A stretch of DNA of 64,000 bases, taken from contig NZ_CP058601.1 in the NCBI RefSeq assembly GCF_013402815.2, positions 558,001-622,000 of the forward strand, written 5' to 3'. Positions 1 to 8,178 of this stretch are shown piece after piece. The notes beneath the pieces are model-generated. The model did no database searches and had not been told where the DNA came from. It was given only the letters and a program-made list of their open reading frames with translations. The translations under genes and the position numbers were made by a program. The stretch comes from Natrinema halophilum (GTDB lineage Archaea > Halobacteriota > Halobacteria > Halobacteriales > Natrialbaceae). The number at the start of each line of letters is the position of its first letter. Positions within the stretch are counted from its first letter, which is position 1.

Positions 1-52
1 GCTTCGAGCCACGCGACCGCACGGCAGGTCACCGGTGTACCGTCTCGGGCGT

Positions 53-1051
53 TCAGTTTCCGGTGAGCGCCTCGCTCGCCGGCTCGAACTCGATTTCGGT
101 GCCCAGCCCCTCCTCCTGTGCACGTTCGTATAGCAGATACGCAGCAGCGACCGTCTCGATACCGGTTCCCCCGCTGTCGAAGACCGTAATCTCGTCTTCG
201 TCCGTTCGACCGTGTGCGTTCCCGGCGACGATATCGCCTAATTCCGCGGAGACGTGGTCTTCGGAGATCGCACCCTCCTCGAGCGCCTGGATGTACGAAC
301 CCGCATCGAACGTCGCTCGCTCACGGAGATCGGGCACGTACGTCGCGTTTGCGATGGTCGCTGCATCCAGTTCGCGCTTATCGGGCGAGTACTGGCCCAT
401 CGCGGTAACGTGAGTGCCAGCCTCGAGATCGTCGCTGTCGAAGACGGGATCACTTGCTCGTGTCGCTGTGATCACGACGTCCGCTCCGGAGAGGGCCCGG
501 GAACTCGAGTCGACCGCACGGACTGATGCCTCGAGTGATTCATCGAAATCGGAGGCGAACGCGTTGCGGTTTTCTGGTGTGGGAGAATATACCCGAATTT
601 CGGTGAAGTCTCGAACTGTCGCAGTTGCGCGAAGCTGTCCTCGCGCTTGTGCGCCGCTACCGATCACCGCGAGCGTGTCGGCGTCCGAACGAGCGAGTTC
701 GTCGACTGCGACTGCACCGGCGGCACCGGTTTTGTGCGGATTCATGCTCGCACCGTCGAGCAGGGCGAGTGGGGCACCGCTTTCCGCATCGAATACCGGC
801 GTCATAAACCAGGCGTCTTCTGCACCGAACCCGGCGCTGTACATGTACCCGCCCATCGCACCGGTCTCGGGGAGGACGGCAGCGTAGGTCGTGAGCATCC
901 CCTTCGGATCGGCGTTGAAGAACTTCGACCGCGGTTGTGCAGGCGCACCGTTACCCCGCTGGCGATACCCTTCCCGAACTGCATCCACGTAGTCAGCAGG
1001 GGTCGCCAGGTTGACGACATCCGTGCTAGTAAGGAACAATGTGTCAGTCAT
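53..1051 (-). CDS. Ornithine cyclodeaminase / alanine dehydrogenase family protein
   Basis: This 332-aa protein belongs to the ornithine cyclodeaminase/mu-crystallin family, whose members are NAD(P)-dependent enzymes acting on amino acids or imines. A Rossmann segment with the dinucleotide motif LAVIGSGAQARGQL lies near residue 130, preceded by the family lysine region (MNPHKTGAAGAVA). The length matches the family norm of about 330 aa. I chose the ATG at 1051 (MTDTLF); a GTG four codons upstream (1063) is possible. The exact substrate (ornithine, alanine, pyrroline carboxylate or an opine-type imine) cannot be told from sequence. It is the first gene of the window and no operon partner is visible. 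Confidence 0.85.
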   Translation of the reverse strand: MTDTLFLTSTDVVNLATPADYVDAVREGYRQRGNGAPAQPRSKFFNADPKGMLTTYAAVLPETGAMGGYMYSAGFGAEDAWFMTPVFDAESGAPLALLDGASMNPHKTGAAGAVAVDELARSDADTLAVIGSGAQARGQLRATATVRDFTEIRVYSPTPENRNAFASDFDESLEASVRAVDSSSRALSGADVVITATRASDPVFDSDDLEAGTHVTAMGQYSPDKRELDAATIANATYVPDLRERATFDAGSYIQALEEGAISEDHVSAELGDIVAGNAHGRTDEDEITVFDSGGTGIETVAAAYLLYERAQEEGLGTEIEFEPASEALTGN

Positions 1052-1122
1052 GACTGACAGCACGAAACGGAGACGTGAAAAGGAACCGGAAGCGGTCAGT
1101 TACTCGGAAGAGAGAGGGAAAT

Positions 1123-1350
1123 TCAATCCGCGTTGACTGGGTGACGCGCTGTCTGGGCCTCTTCTGTGACATCAGCCGGGACGTCTGCTGGGGTGTTGAT
1201 GAACATCGCGTGGCCGATGATAGCCATTGCGACGAGTGAACCGAGTGGTACTGCGGCGGTTACCGATAATCCTACGAACGTCAAGGCTGCTGTGATTCCG
1301 AGCAGTGCGACTGGGATGAGGCCAAGAACAATGTCGTAATATCCAGTCAT
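1123..1350 (-). CDS. Small two-helix membrane protein
   Basis: A 75-aa hydrophobic protein with two predicted membrane helices (about residues 6-28 and 34-52) and a short polar C-terminus. The start at 1350 (MTGYYDIVLG) is preferred to the GTG/ATG codons upstream because hydrophobic sequence begins directly after it. Similar short proteins are common in haloarchaea, but I cannot assign a function. The next gene on the same strand (DUF3054) is also an integral membrane protein. Confidence 0.6.
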   Translation of the reverse strand: MTGYYDIVLGLIPVALLGITAALTFVGLSVTAAVPLGSLVAMAIIGHAMFINTPADVPADVTEEAQTARHPVNAD

Positions 1351-1615
1351 AATGTATTCTATAGTATGAGGAAGAGGCATATAAGTGTTTCCCATAATCG
1401 GCACATGGTAGATGAGTTTCTAACTTGTGGCCAACGCCGTGAATTCTCATAACTTATTGGATTGTTATTGCACGTCGAGATCCGTGAAAATTTACCGATT
1501 ACGATACTGTCGAAGTGGTTACTCAGCTACTACCGCCCGCGATCCCAGTTAGATTGGGAGAAATAGCCGGTTTTCGCCTCGGTACGAACGAAGGGTGATT
1601 CAACAGCGATTGGAC

Positions 1616-1656
1616 AGTACTGACTCGATCCGACAGTGACTCGATCCGACAGTGAC
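1616..1656. repeat. Short tandem repeat (GTGACTCGATCCGACA)
   Basis: A 16-bp unit (ACTCGATCCGACAGTG) occurs twice in direct succession, with a partial third copy, just beyond the stop codon of the DUF3054 gene. It probably arose by replication slippage. No function is evident. The rest of 1351-1656 shows no gene. Confidence 0.6.
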
Positions 1657-2082
1657 TCACGCCGTCGCCGAACGGTAAAGACCGAATCCGAAACGCCAGC
1701 CCAGCAGGGCAACCAGTCCGGTTCCGGTTATCACGAGCGGGAACGGCCACGTCGCGCCACCATCGAACAGCGACGAGGCTCGAAGCATGAGGCCAACGTT
1801 CGCTGCTGCGATCCAGGTTACTGCCATCTGACGGTACCGATGCGAACCCTGGACTCGGTCGCGTGTGTAAACACCAGCGAGAAGTGAAACCGCGAGCCAG
1901 CCAATGACGAACGGAGCGATCGTCTCGACGGATGCGAACGGTTCAGCGATCGGATTTCCGCCGTGTTCGATGTTCCCGAGAAGAACCAATCCGGCTATAA
2001 CACTGACGTCTACAACCGCAGTGACGAACTGATCGCGGTCAACACCGCCGCCGTACCCTCCGGATCGAACAGCCGTATCCAT
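1657..2082 (-). CDS. DUF3054 family membrane protein
   Basis: A 141-aa integral membrane protein with about four predicted helices. The segment GNIEHGGNPIAEP after the first helix is the characteristic signature of DUF3054, a family spread through haloarchaea and actinobacteria with no established function. I chose the ATG at 2082 (MDTAVRSGG); an ORF extension to 2142 adds polar sequence unlikely to be translated. It is transcribed in the same direction as the preceding small membrane protein but separated from it by about 300 bases. Confidence 0.7.
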   Translation of the reverse strand: MDTAVRSGGYGGGVDRDQFVTAVVDVSVIAGLVLLGNIEHGGNPIAEPFASVETIAPFVIGWLAVSLLAGVYTRDRVQGSHRYRQMAVTWIAAANVGLMLRASSLFDGGATWPFPLVITGTGLVALLGWRFGFGLYRSATA

Positions 2083-2433
2083 ACACGGGACTTGGTCCCA
2101 AGAGATTATTGTTTTCCCGATTCGGATCGCCGAACGCGGCAAATCTGACAGGAGAGGAGGAACTCGGCGACTGCTTGATGCCGAGCACCATCCAACGGAC
2201 AGAGCGTCTTCGTGCGAGGGTCGCCTCGCACGTGCCGGAACACGGTGGGAGGGACCTTTGTTATCGATGCCGTTCAGGACCGACTGTCCAACGGCACTAT
2301 TCGGGGTAACTAGTAAGTGGAACTTACCTCAGTAACAGCTAAAATCCCGTCTCCAGTCAGACTGCGAGAGTTTCTCGTTTGCGCGACTGTCAGCAAAAGA
2401 ACTAATACGGGAAAGTCCCAAATCGGTCGAGTG
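2083..2433. other. Gene-free interval between divergent genes
   Basis: This 350-base stretch separates the DUF3054 gene (minus strand) from the J-domain gene (plus strand), so it should hold both promoters. Short open frames here have no family features and I do not call them. No RNA gene or repeat is evident. Confidence 0.5.
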
Positions 2434-3129
2434 ATGGCCGTGGTCGGTGATCGACAGGCCGGCTGTGACGGGTGTGGCCGAACGGTTGCGCTCGAGGAAT
2501 TACTGGCAGTGACAATGCCAAACGGCGATCAGGTCGTCTGCTGTTCGGACTGTGAACCACATGCCAGAACGGTTGCGCGGAACGGTGGGTCGCTCGATCA
2601 GTGTCGAGACGTCTGTGATGGCTGTACCCGAACCACCCGTTTGACCGACCTCGAAGACGTCGTACTCGACGACGGGACCGTCCTCACCTGCTGTCCATCC
2701 TGTGTCGCCGAAACACCGGGTAGCAACACGGAAGGCGCCGATCGTTCTACCGCCGGTGCATCCGACTCAGGAGTCGACTCGAGCCCGACTCCGGGAGATC
2801 AAACCGATGCGGAAGTGACCCGCTGTAGTCACTGTCACGAGAGCGTCTCAGGCGACCCCTTCCGCATCACGACGATCGACGAGCGCACGGAATGGCTCTG
2901 TCACGATTGTAAGACCGACGCCGAAGAGCGGGGTATCGTCGCAACAGTCGACATGCAAACGTCGAGAGCGTGCGAAATCCTCGGCGTGAGCGCGAATGTA
3001 ACCGAAGACGAACTCCGTGCGGCCTTTCACAAACAGGTCAAACGGGCCCACCCCGACCGGAAAAGCGGCAGCAAATCGGCGTTCAAACTCGTCACGAGGG
3101 CCTACGAGCGGCTCCGAGATGCCGACTGA
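2434..3129 (+). CDS. J-domain protein with three zinc-ribbon modules
   Basis: A 231-aa protein. Residues 1-165 contain three paired-cysteine modules (CDGCGRT...CCSDC, CDGCTRT...CCPSC, CSHC...CHDC), typical of zinc ribbons, separated by an acidic/serine linker. Residues about 175-231 form a DnaJ-type J domain with the diagnostic HPD tripeptide (KRAHPDRKS), which stimulates Hsp70 (DnaK) ATPase. It lacks the Gly/Phe and substrate-binding domains of DnaJ, so it is a specialised co-chaperone rather than DnaJ itself. The start at 2434 (MAVVGDRQ) is preferred over an upstream ATG at 2317. Its last 28 bases overlap the convergent TIR gene. Confidence 0.8.
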   Translation: MAVVGDRQAGCDGCGRTVALEELLAVTMPNGDQVVCCSDCEPHARTVARNGGSLDQCRDVCDGCTRTTRLTDLEDVVLDDGTVLTCCPSCVAETPGSNTEGADRSTAGASDSGVDSSPTPGDQTDAEVTRCSHCHESVSGDPFRITTIDERTEWLCHDCKTDAEERGIVATVDMQTSRACEILGVSANVTEDELRAAFHKQVKRAHPDRKSGSKSAFKLVTRAYERLRDAD

Positions 3130-3740
3130 GGAGCGATACCTTCTTCCCGCCCCAGAAACCCGATCGTCGCCGGGTTGAAGTAGTACGATGTTTCACAGAC
3201 CTCACACGACGTCGTCAGGTGTTTGCTGTGAGCGTGAAGTTTCCAGAGTTTTGTCTGCCCTTGCTCGAGTTCGAGCGTGACTGGATGGCCACAATCGGGG
3301 ACCGTACACGGGAATCGAATATACCAGTTCGGCACGGACAGCGCACCCAATGGGGCGAGTTCGCTCCGCAGGCGACAGAGGAGGTTGAAGATCGTAAACG
3401 AGAGATTGTCCCGATCGATCGTCACGCCTTCGACGTCGTTGATGAACCCGCGCCGGCTCACCTCCTCGTCACGTAATGGCAGTACCGGAATCCCCTTGGC
3501 CACCGCATAGCCGATCTCCTGGTCGATCCACGTATTGCCGGTGGCGTCCTCGGTTAAGACCGCGACGACGACATCGCTGTTTGCGAGTCGACCTTCGAGT
3601 CGTTTTCGTGACCGACCAGATTCGATCTCCTCGAGTGCAATGTGTACCCCGAATGGAAAGTTTTTGACCGTCGAGAACAGGTCCTGAACGAGGCCGAGAT
3701 CGCCGGGAGCATGTGAAACGTATACCTGTTCTCCAGTCAT
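3102..3740 (-). CDS. TIR-domain protein with C-terminal zinc-binding domain
   Basis: A 212-aa protein. Residues 4-110 resemble a TIR (Toll/interleukin-1 receptor) domain: the first strand VYVSHAPGDLGLV, the BB-loop region ESGRSRKRL, and NTWIDQEIGYA, where a glutamate follows a tryptophan as at the catalytic glutamate of NADase TIR domains. Residues 140-195 carry paired cysteines (CTVPDCGH and CEVCETSYYF) likely to bind one zinc. Bacterial TIR proteins often cleave NAD+ in antiviral signalling (Thoeris, TIR-STING, SPARTA), but no defence partner is adjacent, so a defence role is inference. It converges on and overlaps the J-domain gene. Confidence 0.75.
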   Translation of the reverse strand: MTGEQVYVSHAPGDLGLVQDLFSTVKNFPFGVHIALEEIESGRSRKRLEGRLANSDVVVAVLTEDATGNTWIDQEIGYAVAKGIPVLPLRDEEVSRRGFINDVEGVTIDRDNLSFTIFNLLCRLRSELAPLGALSVPNWYIRFPCTVPDCGHPVTLELEQGQTKLWKLHAHSKHLTTSCEVCETSYYFNPATIGFLGREEGIAPQSASRSRS

Positions 3741-3959
3741 TGTATGGTCTACGATAATCAGGTGTATGAGTCATTATTAATCTATCTCTCAAATCGTATT
3801 CAACAACTGCGCTGTTTATCTTGGTAATTAGAGGTGGATTTCGAACTACGGCACTACTATTCGAGTGAGTAAGATCCGTGTCGAGCCGATCGAATCGTTC
3901 GCGATCGGCGCTCTCTCCGGGGATGGTTTCGCCCCAGGTAACAGAGGTCAGTGCGGAAT
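3741..3959. other. Intergenic region between TIR gene and tpiA
   Basis: About 220 bases without a convincing gene. The AT-rich part (3745-3840) directly upstream of the TIR gene probably contains its promoter. Confidence 0.4.
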
Positions 3960-4604
3960 TTAGAGCGGCTCGACCAGCGACTCGAGCGCCGCAGTTGGGT
4001 CGTCGGCCTTCGCGACGCCGCTTGCCAGTAGAACGCCCTCGGTGCCGAGGTCGCTCGCGGAGACGACATCGTCACCCGTGCTGATCCCTGCACCACAGAG
4101 AACCGCGACGTCCGGGTCGACGGTTTCGGCGGCCTCGACTGCGTCGCGGACGATGTCGGGATCGGCCTGGCTCACCGGAGTGCCGGTACCGATGAGTTCC
4201 GGCGGCTCGACGGCGACGGCGTCCGGTTCCAATGCGGCGGCAGCGCCGACCTGCGTTGGATTGTTCGCACAGACGATGGTCTCGAGATCAGACCGCTCGG
4301 CTGCCCGGAGCGCCCCGTCGATGTCGGCCAGTTTCAACCGTCGTTCGGAGTGGTTTATCAGCGTGCCAACAGCCCCAGCGTCGGCGGCGGTTTCCGCGAG
4401 CGTGTGCCCGGTGTTGCTCCCGTATTCGATTGGATCGACGTGCTGGGCCCACGTTTCAACTCCGGTCTCGGCGACTCGTTCGATGTGCGCCGCCTGTGGC
4501 GCGACCGCTAGCCGAGCGTCGGTGGTATCGTTGACGTCGCGGACGGCTTCGGCGATCGCGATTGGATCGCACGGATAGGTCTTCAGGTTAACGAGGACGA
4601 ACAT
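3960..4604 (-). CDS. tpiA: Triosephosphate isomerase
   Basis: A 214-aa triosephosphate isomerase of the short archaeal type, which interconverts dihydroxyacetone phosphate and glyceraldehyde-3-phosphate in the cytoplasm. The substrate-binding lysine (VLVNLKTY), the catalytic-histidine segment (LINHSERR), the catalytic-glutamate loop ([10 protein letters not shown]) and the C-terminal phosphate-binding segments ([15 protein letters not shown]) are all visible. The length fits archaeal enzymes (about 220 aa against 250 in bacteria). It lies about 80 bases downstream of the MBF1 gene on the same strand, an arrangement I believe is common in haloarchaea. Confidence 0.97.
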   Translation of the reverse strand: MFVLVNLKTYPCDPIAIAEAVRDVNDTTDARLAVAPQAAHIERVAETGVETWAQHVDPIEYGSNTGHTLAETAADAGAVGTLINHSERRLKLADIDGALRAAERSDLETIVCANNPTQVGAAAALEPDAVAVEPPELIGTGTPVSQADPDIVRDAVEAAETVDPDVAVLCGAGISTGDDVVSASDLGTEGVLLASGVAKADDPTAALESLVEPL

Positions 4605-4682
4605 ATCGCCAACCCCTCCCGCCCGAAAGAAATAGCTTGCGAGTCGGCGACGCCGTCTCCGACGCCGCTGACGGACCGCGTG

Positions 4683-5231
4683 TCAGTCTTTGCGCTTGAC
4701 GACGTCTCCAAGCGTATAACTTCCCGTCGAGGACCCACTGGACCACTCCGAGTCCCCGCCCGAACTCCCTTCTGCACTCAGGTCAATCTCGAGGAACTTC
4801 TCGAGTTTCGATTGGACGCGATCGCTCGGAAGCGTGTCACCGCGCTCGATCTTGCGGATCAGACTCGCTTTTTCGTTGAGTTCGTTTGCGAGATCGGATT
4901 GGCTGAGCTCATTTGCCTCCCGGGCGTTGCGAACCCGATCGTCGTAATCAGTCGCGAGTTCCTCCATGTCGTCGAACATGTCCGAACGGCGCCGCTGGCT
5001 CGAGCCGCCAGAGCTCGAGGAACTCGTACTCGAACTGGCGGATTGGCCATTTTCGCTCGAGGAAGACGAACTGGAACCGGTCGAATACTTCGTGGACGTA
5101 CCGGAACTCGAGGGCTGTTTCACCTCGGTTCCGAAGTCGGTACAGTTCGAACACACATCTAGCTTCGCGCCCTCGACTTTGATGGTCTTCGGGGACGACG
5201 TCTCGGCCCCACACATCTCGCACTGAACCAT
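4683..5231 (-). CDS. Multiprotein bridging factor 1 (archaeal MBF1)
   Basis: A 182-aa archaeal MBF1. An N-terminal zinc ribbon (CEMCGAE...CSNC) is followed by a long serine/glycine-rich linker (about residues 40-82) and a Cro/C1-type helix-turn-helix domain at about 95-150 (ELSQSDLANELNEKASLIRK). Archaeal MBF1 associates with ribosomes and helps translation, unlike the eukaryotic transcription coactivator. The linker is unusually long and low in complexity; this looks like lineage-specific expansion rather than a frame error, because the frame is intact on both sides. Confidence 0.93.
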   Translation of the reverse strand: MVQCEMCGAETSSPKTIKVEGAKLDVCSNCTDFGTEVKQPSSSGTSTKYSTGSSSSSSSENGQSASSSTSSSSSGGSSQRRRSDMFDDMEELATDYDDRVRNAREANELSQSDLANELNEKASLIRKIERGDTLPSDRVQSKLEKFLEIDLSAEGSSGGDSEWSSGSSTGSYTLGDVVKRKD

Positions 5232-5319
5232 GTGAGACCCTATATCGTGGCGAGGGATAAAGCATGCGGCGCGATGCCGAACTGTGGAAATCCCCCGGCT
5301 GTGTCGGGTGAACCAACGG

Positions 5320-5934
5320 TCACTCGAGTGCAGCCCACGAGTAATAGAACCGCTGGAGCGCGGTCACGTGGCCCACGACAGCGAGGAAGATTAGTACCCA
5401 GCCGACGATCGTAAATCCGCCGAATGTCGTTCCGGCGAGGGGATACGCGACGAATCCGACGATACCGATGATCGCCAGTCGATCCGCGCGACCGACGAGA
5501 CCGCCGTAGACTCGGTCGAGACCGACTGCTTGCGCCTGCGTTCCGAGATACGAGGTCATCACGACGCCGGTCACTGCGACGAAGCCGAGCAAATAGTCCT
5601 CGAGTCCCGCGGCCAGCCCTGCAATGACCACGATGTCCGCGTATCGATCGAGAACGTGATCTAGTAAGTCACCGCCGGCTGACGCAACGTTTTGCTCTCG
5701 TGCGAGCGCGCCGTCGACGATATCGAGCCAGCCATTTAGGAAAACCAACGCTGCTGCAACGGCGTACCAAACCGGATCGCCACGCCCGCCGAGGGCAAAG
5801 GCCACCGCGGCCAGAATCGCCATTCCGAAGGCGATCACGCTTACTCCGTTCGGGGTCAAACCGACGCGATCGAATCCGGTGACGAACGGATCGAGAAACC
5901 GCGAGATGTACGGTCGAAACCTGTCCAACGTCAT
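5320..5934 (-). CDS. CDP-alcohol phosphatidyltransferase family protein
   Basis: A 204-aa membrane enzyme with several predicted helices and the family motif D-x2-DG-x2-AR-x8-G-x3-D-x3-D, seen as DIVDGALAR followed by GGDLLDHVLD at about residues 70-93. Such enzymes transfer a phospho-alcohol from CDP-activated lipid (CDP-archaeol in archaea) or onto an alcohol; archaetidylinositol-phosphate synthase is one possibility. It overlaps the upstream kinase gene by four bases (ATGA), which points to translational coupling in a hisC-kinase-transferase operon. Confidence 0.88.
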   Translation of the reverse strand: MTLDRFRPYISRFLDPFVTGFDRVGLTPNGVSVIAFGMAILAAVAFALGGRGDPVWYAVAAALVFLNGWLDIVDGALAREQNVASAGGDLLDHVLDRYADIVVIAGLAAGLEDYLLGFVAVTGVVMTSYLGTQAQAVGLDRVYGGLVGRADRLAIIGIVGFVAYPLAGTTFGGFTIVGWVLIFLAVVGHVTALQRFYYSWAALE

Positions 5935-6485
5935 GTCAGATACCCCATGAAGTTGACCTCACCCGCGCTCGGTTCGCGCTCGTTCAATGCGACGGCTGCC
6001 AGTTCGTCAGCGACTCCCTCGGAATCGAGATCTGTCGTGTCGATCTCGTAAATCGACTCGAGGCCGTGTTCCTCGACCGCTTCGGAGAGGATGACGTCGA
6101 GCGCCTCGCTTTCCGCGTTTTCGTGGGCCTTGCGCTCACTCTCGCCGCGATCGTGTAACCGTTGCTCGAGGATTGCTGGGCGACACCGCAGGACTGCGAC
6201 CCGATCGGCCTCGAAGTGGTGGGCGAGGTGGGATTCGAACACGACCGACTCTCTGCCTTGGAGCCACTCGCTGATGGCCTCGAGGTCCGCAATCTTGCTT
6301 TCGCGGTCGGCGTCGACATCGGTGTAGAGCGCCTCGTCTTCGAGGACGCGGTTGAGGTGGACTACTTCGAGATCAGCGAGCGATCCGTCGTCCTCGTTCG
6401 AGTCTCGGCTATCCAACCGAGATCGGAGCAGTTCCGTGGCGGTCGTTTTCCCGGTCCCCGGAGTACCAGTGACCGCAATTTTCAT
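5931..6485 (-). CDS. AK6/Fap7-type adenylate kinase family protein
   Basis: A 184-aa P-loop kinase starting MKIAVTGTPGTGKTT, with the Walker A motif at residues 7-15 as in the archaeal/eukaryotic AK6 (hCINAP/Fap7) family. AK6 proteins have adenylate kinase activity and act in small-subunit ribosome maturation. The gene overlaps hisC upstream and the CDP-alcohol transferase downstream by four bases each, so the three form one transcriptional unit. Confidence 0.85.
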   Translation of the reverse strand: MKIAVTGTPGTGKTTATELLRSRLDSRDSNEDDGSLADLEVVHLNRVLEDEALYTDVDADRESKIADLEAISEWLQGRESVVFESHLAHHFEADRVAVLRCRPAILEQRLHDRGESERKAHENAESEALDVILSEAVEEHGLESIYEIDTTDLDSEGVADELAAVALNEREPSAGEVNFMGYLT

Positions 6486-7627
6486 GGATCGGCCACCTCT
6501 GTATCCGGTCCCTCAGGGGCGTCCGAGCCGAGACCGAGATCGGCGAGCACGCCGTTGAGCGTCTCGACGGCGCGCTCGGTTTCGTCTTTGGTGCCGCAGG
6601 TGATGCGGATACAGCCCGGAAGACCGAAACTCGAACAGTCCCGAACGATGACGCCTCGTCGTTGCATCGTTTGGGCCACGGTTGCTGCATCGCCCACGTC
6701 GACGAGAACGAAGTTACCTCCACTCTCCCAGACGTGCGAATCGATGTGTTCGCGCATATACGTGCGGGATTCGCGGGCCGTTTCGACGGTTCGAACGACG
6801 TGTTCGTCGTCTCCGATGGCGGCGAGGCCGGCCCTGCAGGCGAGTTCGCTCGCCGCGAACGGTGTGTTTACGCGGACGTAGGCGTCGGCCCACTCGTCGG
6901 GGACGACGGCGTACCCGAGTCGGACGCCGGCCAATCCATACGCCTTCGAGAACGTCCGTAACACGGCGACGTCGTCGCGGGCGTCGTATCCGTTTCGTCC
7001 CTCGATGAGGGCAACGGCACTCTCTCGGTCGGCGAACTCGCCGTACGCCTCGTCGACGACGATCAGCGTTTCCTCGTCAGTTGCGTCGGCGAGTCGCCGA
7101 ATTTCCTCGAGCGGGATGGTCGACCCGGTCGGGTTGTGCGGGCTAGTAAGCCAGATGATCCGTTCGCCGTCGTACCCCTCGAGAACCGTCTCGGCGTCCT
7201 GAACGAAGCCATCGGACTTCGATAGTTCGTACTCTCGGACGTCGCCGTGGTGATACCGGGAGCTCATTCCGTAATAGGCGAACCCGGGTGTGGGGACGAC
7301 GACGTCCTCACCCGGTTCGAGCATCGCCCGGTGGAGGTAGTCGATCGCCCCGTCACCGCCGTTTGCCAGCCATATCTGTTCGTCGGTGACGTTCCAGCGG
7401 TCCGCGACGGCGGCGGTGAGGTCTGCGTGGGCGGCTTTCGGGTAGGAACTTACGCTCGAGGCCGTCTCCCGGAGGGCAACGGCCGCGGCCGGCGAGGGAC
7501 CGTGCGGGTTCTCGTTCGAGGCGAGTTTGACGAACTCGGAGGGATCGCGCCCGAGTTCTCGGGCGACTTCCTCGATGCCTCGACCCGCCTCGTAGGCGAC
7601 GTGATCGGACAGGTCGCGCGGTTGCAT
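6482..7627 (-). CDS. hisC: Histidinol-phosphate aminotransferase
   Basis: A 381-aa PLP-dependent fold-type I aminotransferase of histidine biosynthesis, which converts imidazole acetol phosphate plus glutamate into histidinol phosphate. Visible features are the N-terminal KLASNENPHGPSP, the segment WLTSPHNPTGS, VVDEAYGEF, and the PLP-lysine region RTFSKAYGLAGVRLGY. The start at 7627 (MQPRDLSDHV) is set by family length and by the promoter-like AT-richer sequence upstream; an open extension to 7831 is arginine-rich and noncoding in character. First gene of a three-gene overlapping operon. Confidence 0.95.
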   Translation of the reverse strand: MQPRDLSDHVAYEAGRGIEEVARELGRDPSEFVKLASNENPHGPSPAAAVALRETASSVSSYPKAAHADLTAAVADRWNVTDEQIWLANGGDGAIDYLHRAMLEPGEDVVVPTPGFAYYGMSSRYHHGDVREYELSKSDGFVQDAETVLEGYDGERIIWLTSPHNPTGSTIPLEEIRRLADATDEETLIVVDEAYGEFADRESAVALIEGRNGYDARDDVAVLRTFSKAYGLAGVRLGYAVVPDEWADAYVRVNTPFAASELACRAGLAAIGDDEHVVRTVETARESRTYMREHIDSHVWESGGNFVLVDVGDAATVAQTMQRRGVIVRDCSSFGLPGCIRITCGTKDETERAVETLNGVLADLGLGSDAPEGPDTEVADP

Positions 7628-7820
7628 ACGCGAATTCTGTTTCCCGTGGCTCTTAAGGGTGCTTACATGTGGTCGGTCGCGCCGTAGAGACCGTGTGTTC
7701 TGCTGTCGCACGTCGGAAGAGACACCGTCCGGTGACGCGGAGACCGATGTACGGATGCGGGTCCGCAAGCGGTGTAACCTATCTGCTCTATATGCGTTCT
7801 CCACGGCCCGTTTACGGCGG

Positions 7821-8006
7821 TTAGACGGCATTTTCCGTCGCCTCTCTCAGGATGTGTGGGACGAGGAAAATTTCCACGATCGCTATACCGAGCCAAATCC
7901 ACCGGCTTGTTCCATCAGCAACGGTGAATGCGAAGAACGTGATTGTCCCTGCGCTGGCGAACCCCGCCCCGTAACGGACGATCGGGTTTTCGAGCGGACT
8001 GGACAT
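7821..8006 (-). CDS. Small two-helix membrane protein
   Basis: A 61-aa protein starting MSSPLENPIVRYGAG with two predicted membrane helices (about residues 10-28 and 33-52). Similar short proteins occur widely in haloarchaea, but the role is unknown. The ATG at 8006 is preferred over an extension to 8222 because the extension is polar and lacks coding character. Confidence 0.55.
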   Translation of the reverse strand: MSSPLENPIVRYGAGFASAGTITFFAFTVADGTSRWIWLGIAIVEIFLVPHILREATENAV

Positions 8007-8178
8007 ACGTTCCACGCCACGTGACGTGGATATATTACTTACTATATTAGAGGGAAAGCAAGTTGCGAATTCCTCGCTGCAATGTCCCGACTCGATCGAA
8101 ATTACTGAGCGAATTCGCCATTCGCTGTCTCGGGGCGGTCTCCGTATCCGTATTCGGTGACCCGCCGGCATTCGATAA

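Noticed and set aside
2109-2309. Plus-strand open frame of 66 codons
   Set aside because: No family features or helix/strand pattern; it overlaps the promoter side of two divergent genes.
6225-6245. tRNA T-arm-like sequence (GGTGGGATTCGAAC)
   Set aside because: It encodes part of the AK6-type kinase in a conserved frame (VFESHLAHH), and no acceptor or anticodon stem pairs around it.
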